This document shows, piece after piece, positions 35,501-46,200 of a stretch of 64,000 bases of DNA. Every line of letters starts with the position of its first letter. Within the stretch, counting starts at the first letter, position 1. The DNA is taken from positions 11,798,001-11,862,000 of the forward strand of contig NC_056415.1 in the NCBI RefSeq assembly GCF_905147365.1, given 5' to 3'. A program made the position numbers and the translations under genes. Under the pieces are notes generated by a model. It was not told where the DNA came from, did not search any database, and saw only the letters and a list, made by a program, of their open reading frames with translations. This stretch comes from Aricia agestis. Taxonomy: Eukaryota > Arthropoda > Insecta > Lepidoptera > Lycaenidae.

Positions 35501-35788
35501 AGGTATCAGGGTGGAACGGTTTCTTCAAGTATAGACCTTGAATAATTTCGATTATATTCTCCTCGGGAGTTTTATTTTTAGTGTCTAACCTATATACTTC
35601 ATCACCATGTTTACCTGTAATTATTGGAGAATTCGTTTGATCATTCGAGCATTTTAGGCATAAAACCATCGCAAAAGATGTTGATGACTCCTTCACTACA
35701 TTTTTTTTGATAATCTTATAGTTATAAGCCAATTATTTTACTAATATTTACCTTTCCTACGACTCAATCTATTTTCGAAAGTAGCCAT
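11516..35788 (-). CDS. rictor: Rictor, TORC2 subunit, complete 24-exon model, 1,774 aa
   Basis: Exons in reading order: 35788-35752, 35614-35335, 35112-34981, 34601-34369, 32123-31901, 26771-26618, 26240-26136, 25239-25114, 24847-24188, 23302-23114, 22399-22191, 21537-21162, 20589-20366, 20046-19764, 18770-18506, 17966-17414, 16775-16660, 16475-16388, 14968-14834, 13869-13723, 13529-13090, 12842-12751, 12290-12162, 11644-11516. Every intron is GT..AG, every phase fits, and the sum is 5,325 nt. Family blocks appear in order: the N-terminal HEAT/ARM part (MVIRAAALRVLRYLLKT; EEERAQALRVVRR; VRATVLLGQLLHLVNSLLP), the mid block LKASLWAIGSTAV...YSVRATAFYVLGLIG around residues 1100-1160, a long Ser/Thr-rich region (exons 16-21), and the conserved tail SACVYSDVCALLARGTYML ... 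RRFLQELFLDTAFECF. Rictor is the scaffold subunit of TOR complex 2, which phosphorylates AKT-type kinases. Exon 14 carries a low-complexity Ser/His/Gln insert. Exon 1 (MATFENRLSRRKG) is least certain. Confidence 0.95.
11814..12030. mobile_element. MITE family C, copy 1, with a perfect 63-bp palindrome
   Basis: Arms 11814-11876 and 11880-11942 are exact reverse complements with a 3-nt spacer. A third, slightly diverged arm follows at about 11965-12017 (AGGACGCAACATTCTCGTAC). Key word: GATTGTTTGAGTCTCAAAAC. It lies in the last Rictor intron. Copies 2 and 3 have two arms only, so this copy looks rearranged. Confidence 0.85.
12374..12531. mobile_element. MITE family C, copy 2
   Basis: GGGCC...GGGCCC ends, two arms with TTTTGAGACTCAAACAATCG and its complement, and a loop containing AACGTGAAATGACGTTGTTA. 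About 158 bp. In the Rictor intron between exons 22 and 23. Confidence 0.8.
12950..13025. repeat. Fragment of a dispersed repeat
   Basis: ACGAATATTTTAAGACCAAA plus a following AGCAAATCAGTTTAGC phrase also occur at about 15070-15110. Probably pieces of one old LINE or Helitron family. Confidence 0.45.
14426..14741. mobile_element. MITE with about 35-bp inverted ends
   Basis: The left end GGTCACAGCACACATATCAA is mirrored by TTGATATGTGTGTTGTGAGT ending GTGACC at 14741. GC-rich core with CpG-rich words. It lies in the Rictor intron between exons 19 and 20, inserted in a TATACTAAGATTATAAA-type repeat that begins near 14311. Confidence 0.75.
15551..16200 (-). mobile_element. LINE 3' end, 5'-truncated, flanked by a 52-bp direct repeat
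   Basis: Read on the reverse strand it encodes a typical non-LTR retrotransposon C-terminus: CKKFHIQTLFNRRYISDFIF, then NEIDCPDLLSKVNFYVP, and after a frame break RRNSCLVRASIEFNHVCKKF. The 3' end has an (AAAT)n tail (TTTATTTATTTATTTAA on the + strand near 15568-15584). The same 52 bp occur at 15499-15550 and 16201-16252. In the Rictor intron between exons 18 and 19. Confidence 0.8.
19017..19693 (+). mobile_element. DNA transposon fragment with MADF-type ORF start
   Basis: The ends are inverted: AGTTTATGCACAGCCAATA at the left and TATTGGCTGTGTAAACT at the right. The core words CCAGTACTGG and CCAGTATTGG recur. A short frame at 19281-19436 reads MPRKFNEEDTLKIIQLYREL, then CLWNKRNCDSYKNKQMRVSA and a stop. 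This is the beginning of a MADF DNA-binding domain, which accompanies PIF/Harbinger-type transposons. A perfect hairpin (19488-19507 / 19514-19533) lies inside. Located in the Rictor intron between exons 14 and 15. Confidence 0.65.
20141..20180. repeat. Palindrome made of a tRNA box-B-like word
   Basis: TAGGTTCGAATCCTACG at 20141-20157 is exactly mirrored at 20164-20180. GGTTCGAATCC is the T-arm (box B) sequence of tRNAs. There is no tRNA body around it. Confidence 0.7.
20692..20842. mobile_element. MITE family C, copy 3
   Basis: Same two-arm structure as copy 2: CACGAAACAGTTTTGAGACT ... CAAAACGGTTTCGTAGTAGG, loop AACGTGAAATGACGTTGTTA. In the Rictor intron between exons 12 and 13. Confidence 0.85.
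25368..25441. repeat. Perfect 24-bp inverted repeat
   Basis: Arms 25368-25391 and 25418-25441 start ACGAATATTTTTTTCAAAAA. Weaker symmetry extends to about 25325 and 25485, so this is probably an old palindromic MITE in the Rictor intron between exons 7 and 8. Confidence 0.75.
26363..26583 (-). mobile_element. LINE ORF2 C-terminal fragment
   Basis: On the reverse strand: LILWAGHVAHIHQDIWARLV, EWLPKGRRNRGRPKKRWRD, stop, then a Trp- and Ala-rich tail ending GEAFPQQ. The pattern W-x-GH-x-x-R...RGRPxxRW is typical of the region after the reverse transcriptase in insect LINEs. It directly follows Rictor exon 6 within its downstream intron. Confidence 0.75.
27000..27170. repeat. Dispersed repeat fragment
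   Basis: Contains CCGCCCCGGCTTCGCACGGG followed by TATAAAATAGCCTATGTCAC, a phrase of a common insect interspersed repeat related to the ATACTAATATTATAAA elements below. Confidence 0.5.
27382..27947 (+). repeat. Lep1-like interspersed element, copy
   Basis: Begins ATCTATACTAATATCATAAA and ends AGCGGGCAACAGCTAGT. These ends resemble the Helitron-like Lep1 elements described in Lepidoptera; the family name is from memory and tentative. Other copies or ends: 14.3, 29.3, 30.66, 33.85 and 55.06 kb. Confidence 0.65.
29197..29269. mobile_element. Tiny palindromic MITE
   Basis: Arms 29197-29223 and 29243-29269 are exact complements starting GGGCCGCGCTACACCGGAAT. It is nested in the hAT-type element. 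Confidence 0.75.
29314..29944 (+). repeat. Lep1-like element nested in the hAT-type element
   Basis: Starts ATCTATACTAATATTATAAA and ends GTCGCGGGCAACAGCTAT. It shares long stretches with the copy at 27.4 kb, including AATGCGTAAATTTGTTCAAA. Confidence 0.65.
29945..30361. repeat. Direct repeat of about 135 bp (29945-30078 and 30227-30361)
   Basis: The two units begin TAACTAATAAGTATGATTAG and end ATTATACATAAAATAT, differing at about three positions. They are separated by about 150 bp. Confidence 0.85.
30362..30480 (-). repeat. tRNA-derived SINE fragment
   Basis: The reverse strand carries CTGGGTTCGAGTCCCGCAGG (box B type), then the SINE body shared with the copy at 38.06-38.23 kb (phrases around GTGTATTAAAAT). 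Confidence 0.65.
30540..30681 (-). repeat. Lep1-like element end, reverse orientation
   Basis: CAGTAGTTTTGGCGTGAAAG, (CAGA)n, then CGCATTTATAATATTAGTAT, the complement of the Lep1-like left end. Confidence 0.65.
32443..32596. mobile_element. Palindromic MITE, 154 bp
   Basis: Arms of about 70 bp, 32443-32512 and 32527-32596, starting GGCCACACTAACG and almost perfectly complementary apart from a five-base AGAAA/TTTGA difference. In the Rictor intron between exons 4 and 5. Confidence 0.85.
32597..32765. other. GC- and CpG-rich island inside a Rictor intron
   Basis: Sharp rise in GC next to the palindromic MITE, with words such as GCGGTCGCCGGCGACCG. No exon supported by phase was found in it. 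It could be a promoter, an old GC-rich repeat or an inserted sequence. Confidence 0.45.
33484..33649. mobile_element. hAT-type MITE, 166 bp
   Basis: Ends CAGTGACAGATTA and, at the right on the complement, TAGTGACGGATTA. The exact 8-bp flank CAAGAATG lies at 33476-33483 and 33650-33657. Confidence 0.85.
33848..34235 (+). repeat. Lep1-like element with a 45-bp tandem duplication
   Basis: Starts TATACTAATATTATAAAACG and ends GGCGAAGCCGTGTGGATCGT then CTAGT. Within it, 34058-34102 is repeated exactly at 34103-34147 (ACTGGAGCAATTTTTCTGTT...). Confidence 0.75.
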
Positions 35789-36364
35789 TATACCATTTTC
35801 TTCTCGCACTTAATGAACAGACACAAAGGTAGTAAAAAGTAAGTTATACACGGTAGAAGCATTTACATTATTTGAATTCTTCGTAAATTATATAAAATCC
35901 AATGCAAAAATGTTTAAACTTTAGTTCCTGTTATGTTGAGAAGACGCATTGCTAATTTGACGTTGATGACACTTCTAAGTCTTCTTCTTTATTTTTATTT
36001 TTTTCATAATATGGCGCTCGGCTTTTTGACCATGGCCAGTGTCCAGGAAAAAAATGCAGGATTTTTTTTAATAAATAAATCCCCCCTCCCTTTTTTTAGT
36101 TACACAAAAAAAAGGGAGGGGTGGGGGTAGGGTGACTGCTGCCCCACCCTGAGCCCAAGGCTGGCCACGCCCATGATACGAAATTGCGATTTTGGAGCAA
36201 TTATCGCGCAATAATTGCTATCACATTGCTCTCACAACTCAAGATACGGGATAATATAGTTCCGGGGCTGAAATTTACATTAATCTGAACACTACTCTGA
36301 ACAGCTACGTATTGCATTGCATAGTATTAGTACTAGTGCAATACGTAATAATATTATGTCGTAA

Positions 36365-36920
36365 TCGCTTATTCCACTTGTCCTATTTAGAAGTCCTAGC
36401 TAGGATCCTACATAGGAGACTAATCAGTTCGCTTCTTATTCCACTTGTCCTAATTTAGTAACTAAATCAGTTGTCATTTTGGTCAGACGTCTTCTTAATG
36501 GCTCCGGTTCTATCAAAGCAACAAAAAATTGGTCTTCTCATAGGTTTAGCTGTTGGCTCAATGAAAATAAAAATAAATGAAAGGCGAAAAAGATGGTTGA
36601 AAGAATTTTTCTCCACGTAAAATTATGAATTATGAACTTTCTGAACTACTTGGAACCAGCAGACTTAAGAAATTACCTACGAATGGATTTCAGATCTTAT
36701 AACATAATATAAATTGACTATAATACAGATTTAGCAGTTCCGACTACAGATAAAAGGTTGAAACCATCTGGCAACACTGATTTAGTCATTCAGGAGTCAC
36801 ATTTTTTTCCGATTTAGGATTCTAGCAAGGATCCTTGCTTTCTAAATGTTATTCCACTTGACTAAATTATTTAGGATCCTAGCTAGGACTTCCTAAATAG
36901 GAAAAGTGGAATAAGCGCTT
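36365..36920 (+). mobile_element. PIF/Harbinger-type element with transposase remnant
   Basis: Inverted ends of about 48 bp starting CGCTTATTCCACTTGTCCTA, flanked by TAA on both sides (36362-36364, 36921-36923), the 3-bp duplication of Harbinger elements. Inside, a frame from the ATG at 36498 reads MAPVLSKQQKIGLL...NERRKRWLKEF and, after a stop and frame shift, LEPADLRNYLRMDFRS. That last motif is the N-terminal signature of Harbinger transposases. The copy is internally deleted. It fills over a third of the space between the Rictor and zinc finger genes. Confidence 0.85.
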
Positions 36921-37269
36921 TAATCTATCTGATACCTGTAAACATAAAATGTAATAATTATGATATTATATGTATTACGCTGCATCAAAGTGTTAAAGGA
37001 GTTAAGCACATACACTGTGACACGAAAATTTTATAATACATCGATTTACACTTTGCACATGACTGATGGCATGCATTCAATTTCATATTTTGGCAACACT
37101 ACAAACGTCATCTGTCAAAGCCAAAACTATGGCCGTGTTGTACTTCGTAGTGCGTGCCGAAATATAAGTTATGTGTTCAATACATTGCCGAGATCCCTAC
37201 TAAATAAACATCGATAGAAAATTTCGGTGTTCACTTCACTAATAAAGTGTATGAATCACATTGAACAAC

Positions 37270-40200
37270 ATGCAAGGGTCTATAGAGGTAGATTTGACGA
37301 TGTGCCGAATATGTTTGGCGAAGAAGAAATCATTATGTCCTTTATTTAAGTACAAATTGTCTGGAAATTATGCTGAAATGCTTACAGCGATTGCCGATGT
37401 CAAGGTAGGAACATAAATAGAATTACAGATACAAATACAATGTATCTGGTGAATGGTGACAAACCAGTTTATTCTTTCATCGGTTTTATATTAGTGATTA
37501 TTAATGTTATAAAGATTCATCAGTAATTGAGGCTATCTTTATGGGTTTATGGTTATACTATGTTTTAAAATACTTAAGTTTTCAACAACTTAAAGCATGT
37601 TATTGCGGTTGCATTGATGTAAGTTTGTAAACTTAAAACCCGCTAGAAATAAATAAATATTTACCAAGTATGACTAGAAAAATATTATTGTATCATGTTC
37701 ATTTGCTAGGGATCAATATCAGTCATTCTCATAAGAATAATCAAATATTTACAGGTTGCTTCAAATGATGGTTTGCCAGAGAAAATATGTACAAAATGCT
37801 GTGTTTCACTGGAGAAGGCCTTTTTACTTAAAACCATTGCTGAAAGGTAATAGGAATTGTAGAAAAGTTTATATGAAAATTGTTGTAATTAACATTTTAA
37901 ATTTTTTATAAGTAGTATAAATAGTAGTAGTATTTAGTTTACAATTAATAATAATAATATCTATGGATGCCTTACACTACGTCAGTCTGGTCCTGTGCTA
38001 AGTACCGAAAGACTTGTGTTACAGGTACCAGACAACGGAAATATATTTAATACTTTTATACTATACATATATTTAAGATTTTTATTATAATATGATACTC
38101 ATATTTAATACACATCCACGACCCAGGAACTTTGAAAACTTTTTTAACTTTTTTGTTCGGTCGGCGGGATTAGAACCCACTACCCCTGGCTTGAGCTACC
38201 AACAGCCTACCAACTGAGCTACAAAGGTCGTCAAATTTAATAATAACTATTTACTGTCCAAATTTAATAACAAATCATCATCTGCCCGCTTTCAAATTAT
38301 ATGGTTAACCTGATTTTGTTCCTTAACAGATCTGATAAAAAAATGAGAAAACTGATTGCACAAGTAAAATGTAGTGTTCCCACAAAAAAGATATCCTTTG
38401 ATTCTTTTACTGACATTAAAGAAGAGATTGCCCCTCTCGCTGTAAAAATGGAGCCAAAATGGGAAATGGAGATTGACCTAGAAGGTAATGCTGCAAAGGG
38501 CAAGATTGAAACAATCGATGGACAGGACATCGTTATAGCAAATACTGTAATACGCAAGGTGGACCAGGCCGGTGATAGTACATCCTTGAAGCAGAATGAT
38601 TATGGTGATGTAAGTTATAAAAAAATTTACTCAATTTTAATATCAATAATATTAGTAAATTTTACCTGTTCTATTTGCAATTATGATATATTTATAAAAT
38701 TTTAAATTGTAAGTATCATGCTTTTACTTTTATAAACATAAATAGTTAAAAGAAAAATATTATGATTTAATAATATGTATAATCAATATTTAACTTGAAG
38801 AGTGTCGGTGATGTTGGCACTTAGTATAAGTCAGGGACTACTGCCTGTTTGTAAATGATGTTGATTGTAATGTACCGGAGTATTTACTTATCTCCCATAG
38901 CTACACAGGCTCGGCAACACACAATACTGGCAGGTCTCCGGCACACATCGGGCCTCGCCCATGGCTCTCGCTGTAGTGACATGTGACCCTTCCACAATAC
39001 CATGAGCACGAGACCGTGTTATAACTATTATGATAGTTATATACTAGGCACATACACTACAGTGATGATTACAGAAATTTACTAATAACTATTTGTTAGC
39101 CAACAGGCGAGATAGCCAGTTCTCTTCCACCTTATACAGCTAATTTAATTGGACAGAGTTGAATCTCTAATATTATCACACATTGTTCATCCGTACCTAG
39201 TAAAAATGTCACACTTAAAAATTTGTTTCATTTTTAGGCAGACTTTTTTGATGATGATTTATATCACAATGATGATGATAATGATGAAGATTATGTACCA
39301 GATAAAGAAGTTATGAGCAAAATCAAATTCAAGAAGCCAAAGTTAACCAATATCAAAGTTTTTAAAGCAAAGAAACCTGTAAAGAAAACGAAAGCTAATA
39401 ATAAAGTTAAAGAGGAGTTGCTAGCTAGTGATGTAGACATTTCAAGTGGAGAAGTACCTACAAGAATTGCCTGTTGTAAGTTTAAAATAATATTTATTTT
39501 AATATTATTTTAATCATACGTGGGAGAGCCATGCTTCGGCACGAATGGGCCGGCTCGACCGGAGAAATACCACGTTCTCACAGAAAACCGGCGTGAAACC
39601 TATATCATTCACATTCACATATCATTCACAAAAAATCGGCCAAGTGCGAGTTGGACTCGCACATGAACGGTTCGGTACTGTTATAGGCCAAAAATTGTGT
39701 TTTTTTGTATGGGAGCCCCCTTTAAATTTTTATTTTATTTGAATATTATTATTAATTATTAAAGTACACATATTATAATTAAGGCCTTTGTGAAAATTTT
39801 AAGTTGTTGTTATTGTTACCGAGTAAAAAAGGCTAAAAAAAATCATGTTTTGTGGGAGCCTCCCTTAAATATTAATTTTATTTTGTTTTTAGTATTTGTT
39901 GTTATAGCGGCAACAAATATACACAATCTGTGAAAATTTCAGAAGTCTAGTTATAGCGGTTCTTGAGATACAGCCTGGAGACAGACAGACATACAGACAA
40001 CGAAGTCTTAGTAGTAGGGTCCCGTTTTTACCCTTTGGATACGGAATCCTAAAACAATACATATTTTAATTACAATTATGCTAAAGAGAAATGTATACTT
40101 CAATTTTCAAGTTGTAACCATATTAAATTAAATTCATAGGCATTGTTATTTGTTGAACTTGTTTTGTGACAGTCAGTGAGTGTCACTAAATTGATGCAGT

Positions 40201-43200
40201 CAAAAACATCTCAAACTGGGCATGAAATATTTTGTAAACAGCAAGTTTTTTTTAATATGAAATAAGGGACAAACGAGCAAACGGGTCACCTGATGTTAAG
40301 CAACTTCCGTCGCCCATGGACACTCGCAGCATCAAAAGAGCTGCAGGTGCGTTGCCGGGCTTTTAAGAGGGAATAGGGTAATAGGGGGGGTAGGGATGGG
40401 AAGGGAATAGGGGAGGGTAGGGAAGGGATTGGGCCTCCGGTAAACTCACTCACTCGGCGAAACACAGCGCTAGCGCTGTTTCACGCCGGTTTTCTGTGAG
40501 AACGTGGTATTTCTCTGGTCGAGCCGGCCCATTCGTGCCGAATCATGGCTCTCCCACGTATAAACAGCAAGTTTCAGATTAAATTATCTTTTAGATCCCA
40601 TCCTTAAAAACGGAGCTAAAGGTGCCCCAATATACTTGAAAAGGCCAAAAGACGCGACGATTGTGAAAGTCCACAACTACAAACCCCCAGCACGCGATGG
40701 ATCGAGGATTAAGAAACATGTACCAAAGGAACGAGAGAAATTAGTATGCCCTGTCTGTGGCATCTTGACATATACTTTGGGAAACCACATAGCGACACAT
40801 GAAGGTAAATAGATACGGTCTTACTATAAAAGATTTTTAAACACCTGTTGAACAGTTAATTAGAAAAAAAATCAGTACAAAATAGTCTTAAAACAACTGT
40901 TCAATAGATGTTTAAATATTTTGTGGTAAGACCAATAGTTTCTTAAGTTACTATTGTAATTTTCCATCTTTTAAGTAAAAGATGGCCCCGAGCGAGTTTC
41001 TTACGCCGGTTCTTCTCGCCGGGTTAGTTCCCGAACCGGTGGTAGGCCTCATGTTATAGACCTTCTAAAAGTGTTAACTTTGTTAACCTATTTAGAAATA
41101 AATATTTTGATTTTGATTTCTTATCCTGAATATGTTATAATATATTTCGCGCGCGGGCTTTGTTGAGTACCTTAGGGAAAGCATTATTAATTACTTTATC
41201 CTAAATGTAGTTTGCATATCTTATTACACATAAATAATACACTAAACTAAACTATTACAGAAAAGAAGAAGTTTACTTGCCCTGAGTGTCCTCGGACATT
41301 TGCGCAAAAGAACAACTTGGCAATACATCTCAAGAAGCACAGCGGTATCAAGGACCACATTTGTGATGTATGCGGGGCTGGATTTTATACTCAAAAATCT
41401 TTAGCAAGGTAAAGTACTCTTTATTATTGCATAAACTATACAATCAAGTTTGTTTTGTAGCACTTAAAATTCTGAGTATAAGAGCCAGCAGGTTTCACAT
41501 TGACTCAGATACGAAAACTTATCTTATTGGTTAATGCTTAAAATGAGATAATTTTAACAAACAATTGAATGCTTGAAGTATTATTAGATTTGTAATGATG
41601 CCCGAAGTCATATGGGCTACTCACTCAGTTAAGTTATTTCATAAATAAGTTTACTGAGTGAGTTTGCGAGAACAAAAATAATTTTATTTAATGTTTTCTT
41701 TCCAGGCATAATCTAATACACAAGGGCGAACGACCATACCCCTGTAACCTGTGTTCAAAGACCTTTATTGCAGTAAGTAACACATAATAATATGGTACCT
41801 ACTTATACCTAACATTTGAGAACTCACCCCTCTAACCATGATTAGACAAAATAAAAGTATGAAACATCTATATGTTTCATCACCTCTATCCCCATAAGCG
41901 TGTGTCGTATAGGGGATTAAAGAGCGGTACAAGCACAGAATACATAATTAGTACCTTACGGTACAGAAGTTTCACTCCCGAGTTTAGGTATGATAAACGC
42001 AAGCGTCCGGTCACAGGACTAGTCTCAATAGGCTGGCACTTTGTATTTTGTGGCTGAGCGACTCGCGCGCTTGCCGCCCGGCCGCCGCGCCGCCGCTCGC
42101 TTGACAGCCCTGGCAATTGAAGCGAGACGGCAGACGGTTATTGTACTATGAATGCTAAACGCAATGCAAAAGGTTGAAATTAGGTTGTTTTCCATAATAG
42201 TAGGTAAAATTTCGGCGATTTCGCGCCATTTGTATGGAAGTGAGACAGGCCTGGTACAAGTTCTTCCTCTCTTAATAGAATATATTTCAGCACAACGTTT
42301 CCGTCTATTCTGTTATGTCGTGCGTAACATGTCGGATTTTGGTCGGACTGTACTGCGGGGCTAAAATGGTCGCTTTGAAGAATCATTATGAATCATGTTA
42401 TGATTCATTTTTTTATATTTTCATTTGCTGAATTGATTGCGACGAATTGCTAAATGTGACCATTTTAGCCCCGCTGTACTAGCCCAAGAAGCGCCCTCTG
42501 CTCCGACCTTTGTGTCATATTCTCTGCTTCTGACGTTTTCTTTGTATTTGTATTTGTAATATGTATATTGTATTTGTATACAATATACATATTACATATA
42601 TCCAATAATGCTTCCGTGGTCCAGTGGTTAGGATTGTGTCTCTTGACTCGGAGGTCGTGTATTCGATTGCTGCGTTGGAAACATGTTATTTCCAAGTTTC
42701 GTTAGGACAATGCAGGCTGATCACCTGATTGTCTGACAAGTAAGATGATCCATGTGTCGGATGGGCATGTAAAAAGTCGGTCCAGCGCCTAATCTCTCGC
42801 CAGTCGTATCGGTCTTCCGTCCCACTGGGTTATGAGAAGTAAAAGGAATAGAGAGTGCTCTTGTGTACTGCGCACACACTTGGACACTATAAAATTACTC
42901 CTGCGTAATTTGGCCTGGTTTTCATGAAACCGGCCACCGTCACCGAAACCGGGAGTTATTATTATATATCCAATATCTTCAATATGGGCATCTATGATAA
43001 AGCAAAATCCATGCTTCCACAGAAATGTAACTCTTATTGTGGTTGCAGCGCTGCGATCTGGGCCGCCACCTGCGCATCCACGCCGGATACAAGCCGTACA
43101 AGTGCGCCACCTGCGCCATGTCCTTCAACGCCAAGCACCAGCTCCAGAACCACGAGCGGATGCACACGGGCGAGAGACCCTACACCTGCCAGGTAAGACA

Positions 43201-46200
43201 GCTTGCTGTCCTTGTCTATCGTGCTACTTTTTCAATGTGTCAGACAAGAATAGAGTACTCAGTTGCCATGCACTGGCTATTTTCTACAGCGAAGTTAGAT
43301 ATTAAAAAATCGGCCAAGTGCGAGTTTGACTCGCGCACGAAGGGTTCCGTACCATTATAGAGAAAATTAGGTAGGTTTACCCACCACCCACCTTAAATAT
43401 TTATTTTATTAAAATTTTATTATTAATAATTATTAAAGTATAAATAAAACTGAGTATTCTGTGAATATTTCAAGCGCCTACCTATTCGAGATTCTAGATA
43501 TCGAGCAAAAAATAGCAAAAAAAATGTATGGGAGCCCCCTTAAATATTCAATTTATTTCGTTTTTAGTATTTAGTTGTTATAGCGGCAACAGATATACAC
43601 AATCTGTGAAAATTTCAGAAACCTAGCTATAGCGGTTCTTGAGATACAGCCCGGATACAGACAGACTGACAGACAGACATCGAAGTCTTAGTAATAGGGT
43701 CTCGTTTTTACCCTTTGGGTACAGACCCTAAAAAAGAATTTGGTTTAACACATTGCAATCGCAATAGCTTTGTCCACACTGTGCCTTTTTTGTTCATCAA
43801 GGGCTTGTGTTATAGCACAGTCAACAGCGCACGTGAGGCATGCCCGCGACGCATGCGCTCTGACCGTATCCAAAACTTTCGCTTGGTTCTTTTTTTTCTG
43901 GAATTTCTTATGTCCAAATAAGCCGCACATATTCCACCCAGTAAAATGTTCTCGTCGCACATGTTGCAGCATGCAACATAAGCATGTTGCAATAAGACAC
44001 ACACTGCAACTGAACAAAAATGACAATGTCGGCGTTGCGTTCGTTGACGCATACAATTATTAAATGCGCCAAAACGAAAGTTGAATGAAAGAAAATGACG
44101 AAAATTGAAGATGAAAGTGCATTGTGTGGACATAGCTAATGACAGCTATGCGTTATGTCAGGTTCCATACATTTTTGACATCTAACTTCGCTGTCGAGAC
44201 TAGAAAATGGATTATGATTAAGCACTCCAGTAAATGTTTTGTGGTTCATCTATTAGTGTGTGAAGAATAAGTACTCTTTATCAAAGCTAATTATGTGCTC
44301 AAAATCTTATTAAGGATGCTGTTTTTAATTAAGAAGGCGACTAATCCAAAATTGTAGATTTTATAAATCATTTTTGTACTTGATAATAAGCCCCGAATTG
44401 TTTAATTTTCTAAACACAGATACTACATTATATTTCCGAAAATTCGATCTGAGCAAAAACACGATACCGTAAAATTTTCTTGATAGAAAAAAATCACAAA
44501 CATGCATCTAACTTTGACGATTTTTTTCATATATTGCCAAAACCATGCATTAAACTGAGTTAATATTTTTACACATCTAATAAAATTCTATCACCGAGGG
44601 TTCGACCTAGCGGATTTTTAATATTCTTTATATTTTTAAAGATATTTAAGAAAAACCACATTGGAGCTTCACCACTAGATTTGTCTCACCTCTCAGTCGC
44701 CAACAGTCGCGTTCGCGCGCGCCTGAGGAGAGGATGTACTTCTTTTTCGTTTACTCCGGATTGAGAAATATTTAATCGAAACCATGGGAAACAAACAAAA
44801 ATTAAATAAACACACTAAAAGCAACCATTACAGGAGAAAACGGGAGCCGATGAACAATTGTAGAAGGCTTTTTAAATTAATATATAATATGTTTATTTGT
44901 TTACGAATATGATTATTATCATGACAAATAATTTGTCAAACCCAATTGTTGCCGCCGCACATGCGTAGTGCTTCGTGCTTGAGATGATACCATTGGACGA
45001 TCTGCGTGTATCCTCCAATGGTATCGTCTCATAGCACGAAGATTCGTGACGATAGACGAATCAGCGGCCGCGGCAATAGAGATTGAAAAAATAAATTGGC
45101 TTTAAATCGATATCGTTTTGACAAAAATTTGTGTATGACAGCGATTTGAAAATCGATTTGGTTTCAATGAATGTCGTACTCGATACTATGGAAATATCGA
45201 ATAAATTTCTTCGGAACAACGCTACGATCTTGAAATGATAAGATTAAATTGTCAAACAGTGATAACATTATAATATTATATGCAAAATTCACTACTCCGA
45301 CCATTAGCTTGATAATAAATAATAATAAGAGTATGAACAAAGTTGACGGTACATTTATGTAAGTATTTAGAAGAGTACATAATATACTTACTACATAATA
45401 TATTATAAGGTCTTTTATACCTATGATATTGCCGTTTTGTTTGAAAAATGTTCTTTTGAGGGTTCCGTACCCAAAGGGTAAAAACGGGACCCTATTACTT
45501 AGACTTCAATGTCTGTCTGTCCATCTGTCTGTCTCCAGGCTGTATCTCAAGAACGGCTATAGCTAGACTTCTGAAATTTTCACAGAATGTATACATTTGA
45601 TGCCGCCATAACAAAAAATATTAAAAACAAAATAAATATTTAACGTACAACAAATCTGATTTTTTGCTTGATATCAATAATTGCTACCTATAGCTATAGG
45701 CACTTGAAATTTTTAACAAAATCCTTAATTTTCTTTGTACTTTAATAATGGATAGTAAAATTAATATTTAAGGGGGCTCCCATACAAAAATTAAAATTTT
45801 TGGGCTATTTTTAGATCTATAACGGTACGGAACCCTTCGTACGCGAGTCTGACTCACAATTGGCTGATTATTTCGAACTTACTTATTTCTGTTATTCAAA
45901 GTAATCACTCGTGCAATCAATGCACCTTTGTCAACGCAGTGGCAGTGTATGGATGCCCTTCTTGAAAATATCAGCTGGACGGCAGACTACACAAAATCTT
46001 TGACATTCCCGAACACGTGATTTTACTAGTATATTATTTCATATTTCTTTATTTGCTTCAAAAGTGGTACATTTTGGTGTTACAGTTAGTAGTCTTTCTT
46101 AGATCACACTTTTCACTAATAATATAGCATGCAAATTCTTAGGTACTTAATACTTATTCTTAATACATCAATTTTCGTTTAAATACATTTTCTATTATAA

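Noticed and set aside
35615..35732. Rictor exon 2 extended upstream to begin at MAYNYK
   Set aside because: An acceptor at 35615-35616 joins in phase to a short exon with an ATG at 35788, giving a basic N-terminus like that of other Rictor proteins; the extension has no family match.
38150..38230. tRNA gene on the reverse strand
   Set aside because: Boxes A and B are present, but the acceptor and anticodon stems do not pair properly and a SINE body follows.
42606..42680. tRNA-Glu-like gene
   Set aside because: Stems are degraded and a typical SINE body follows.
43745..44056. 103-aa reverse-strand frame with several Cys
   Set aside because: Lies inside a MITE; the Cys spacing fits no domain I know. 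Possibly a transposase remnant, but not supportable.
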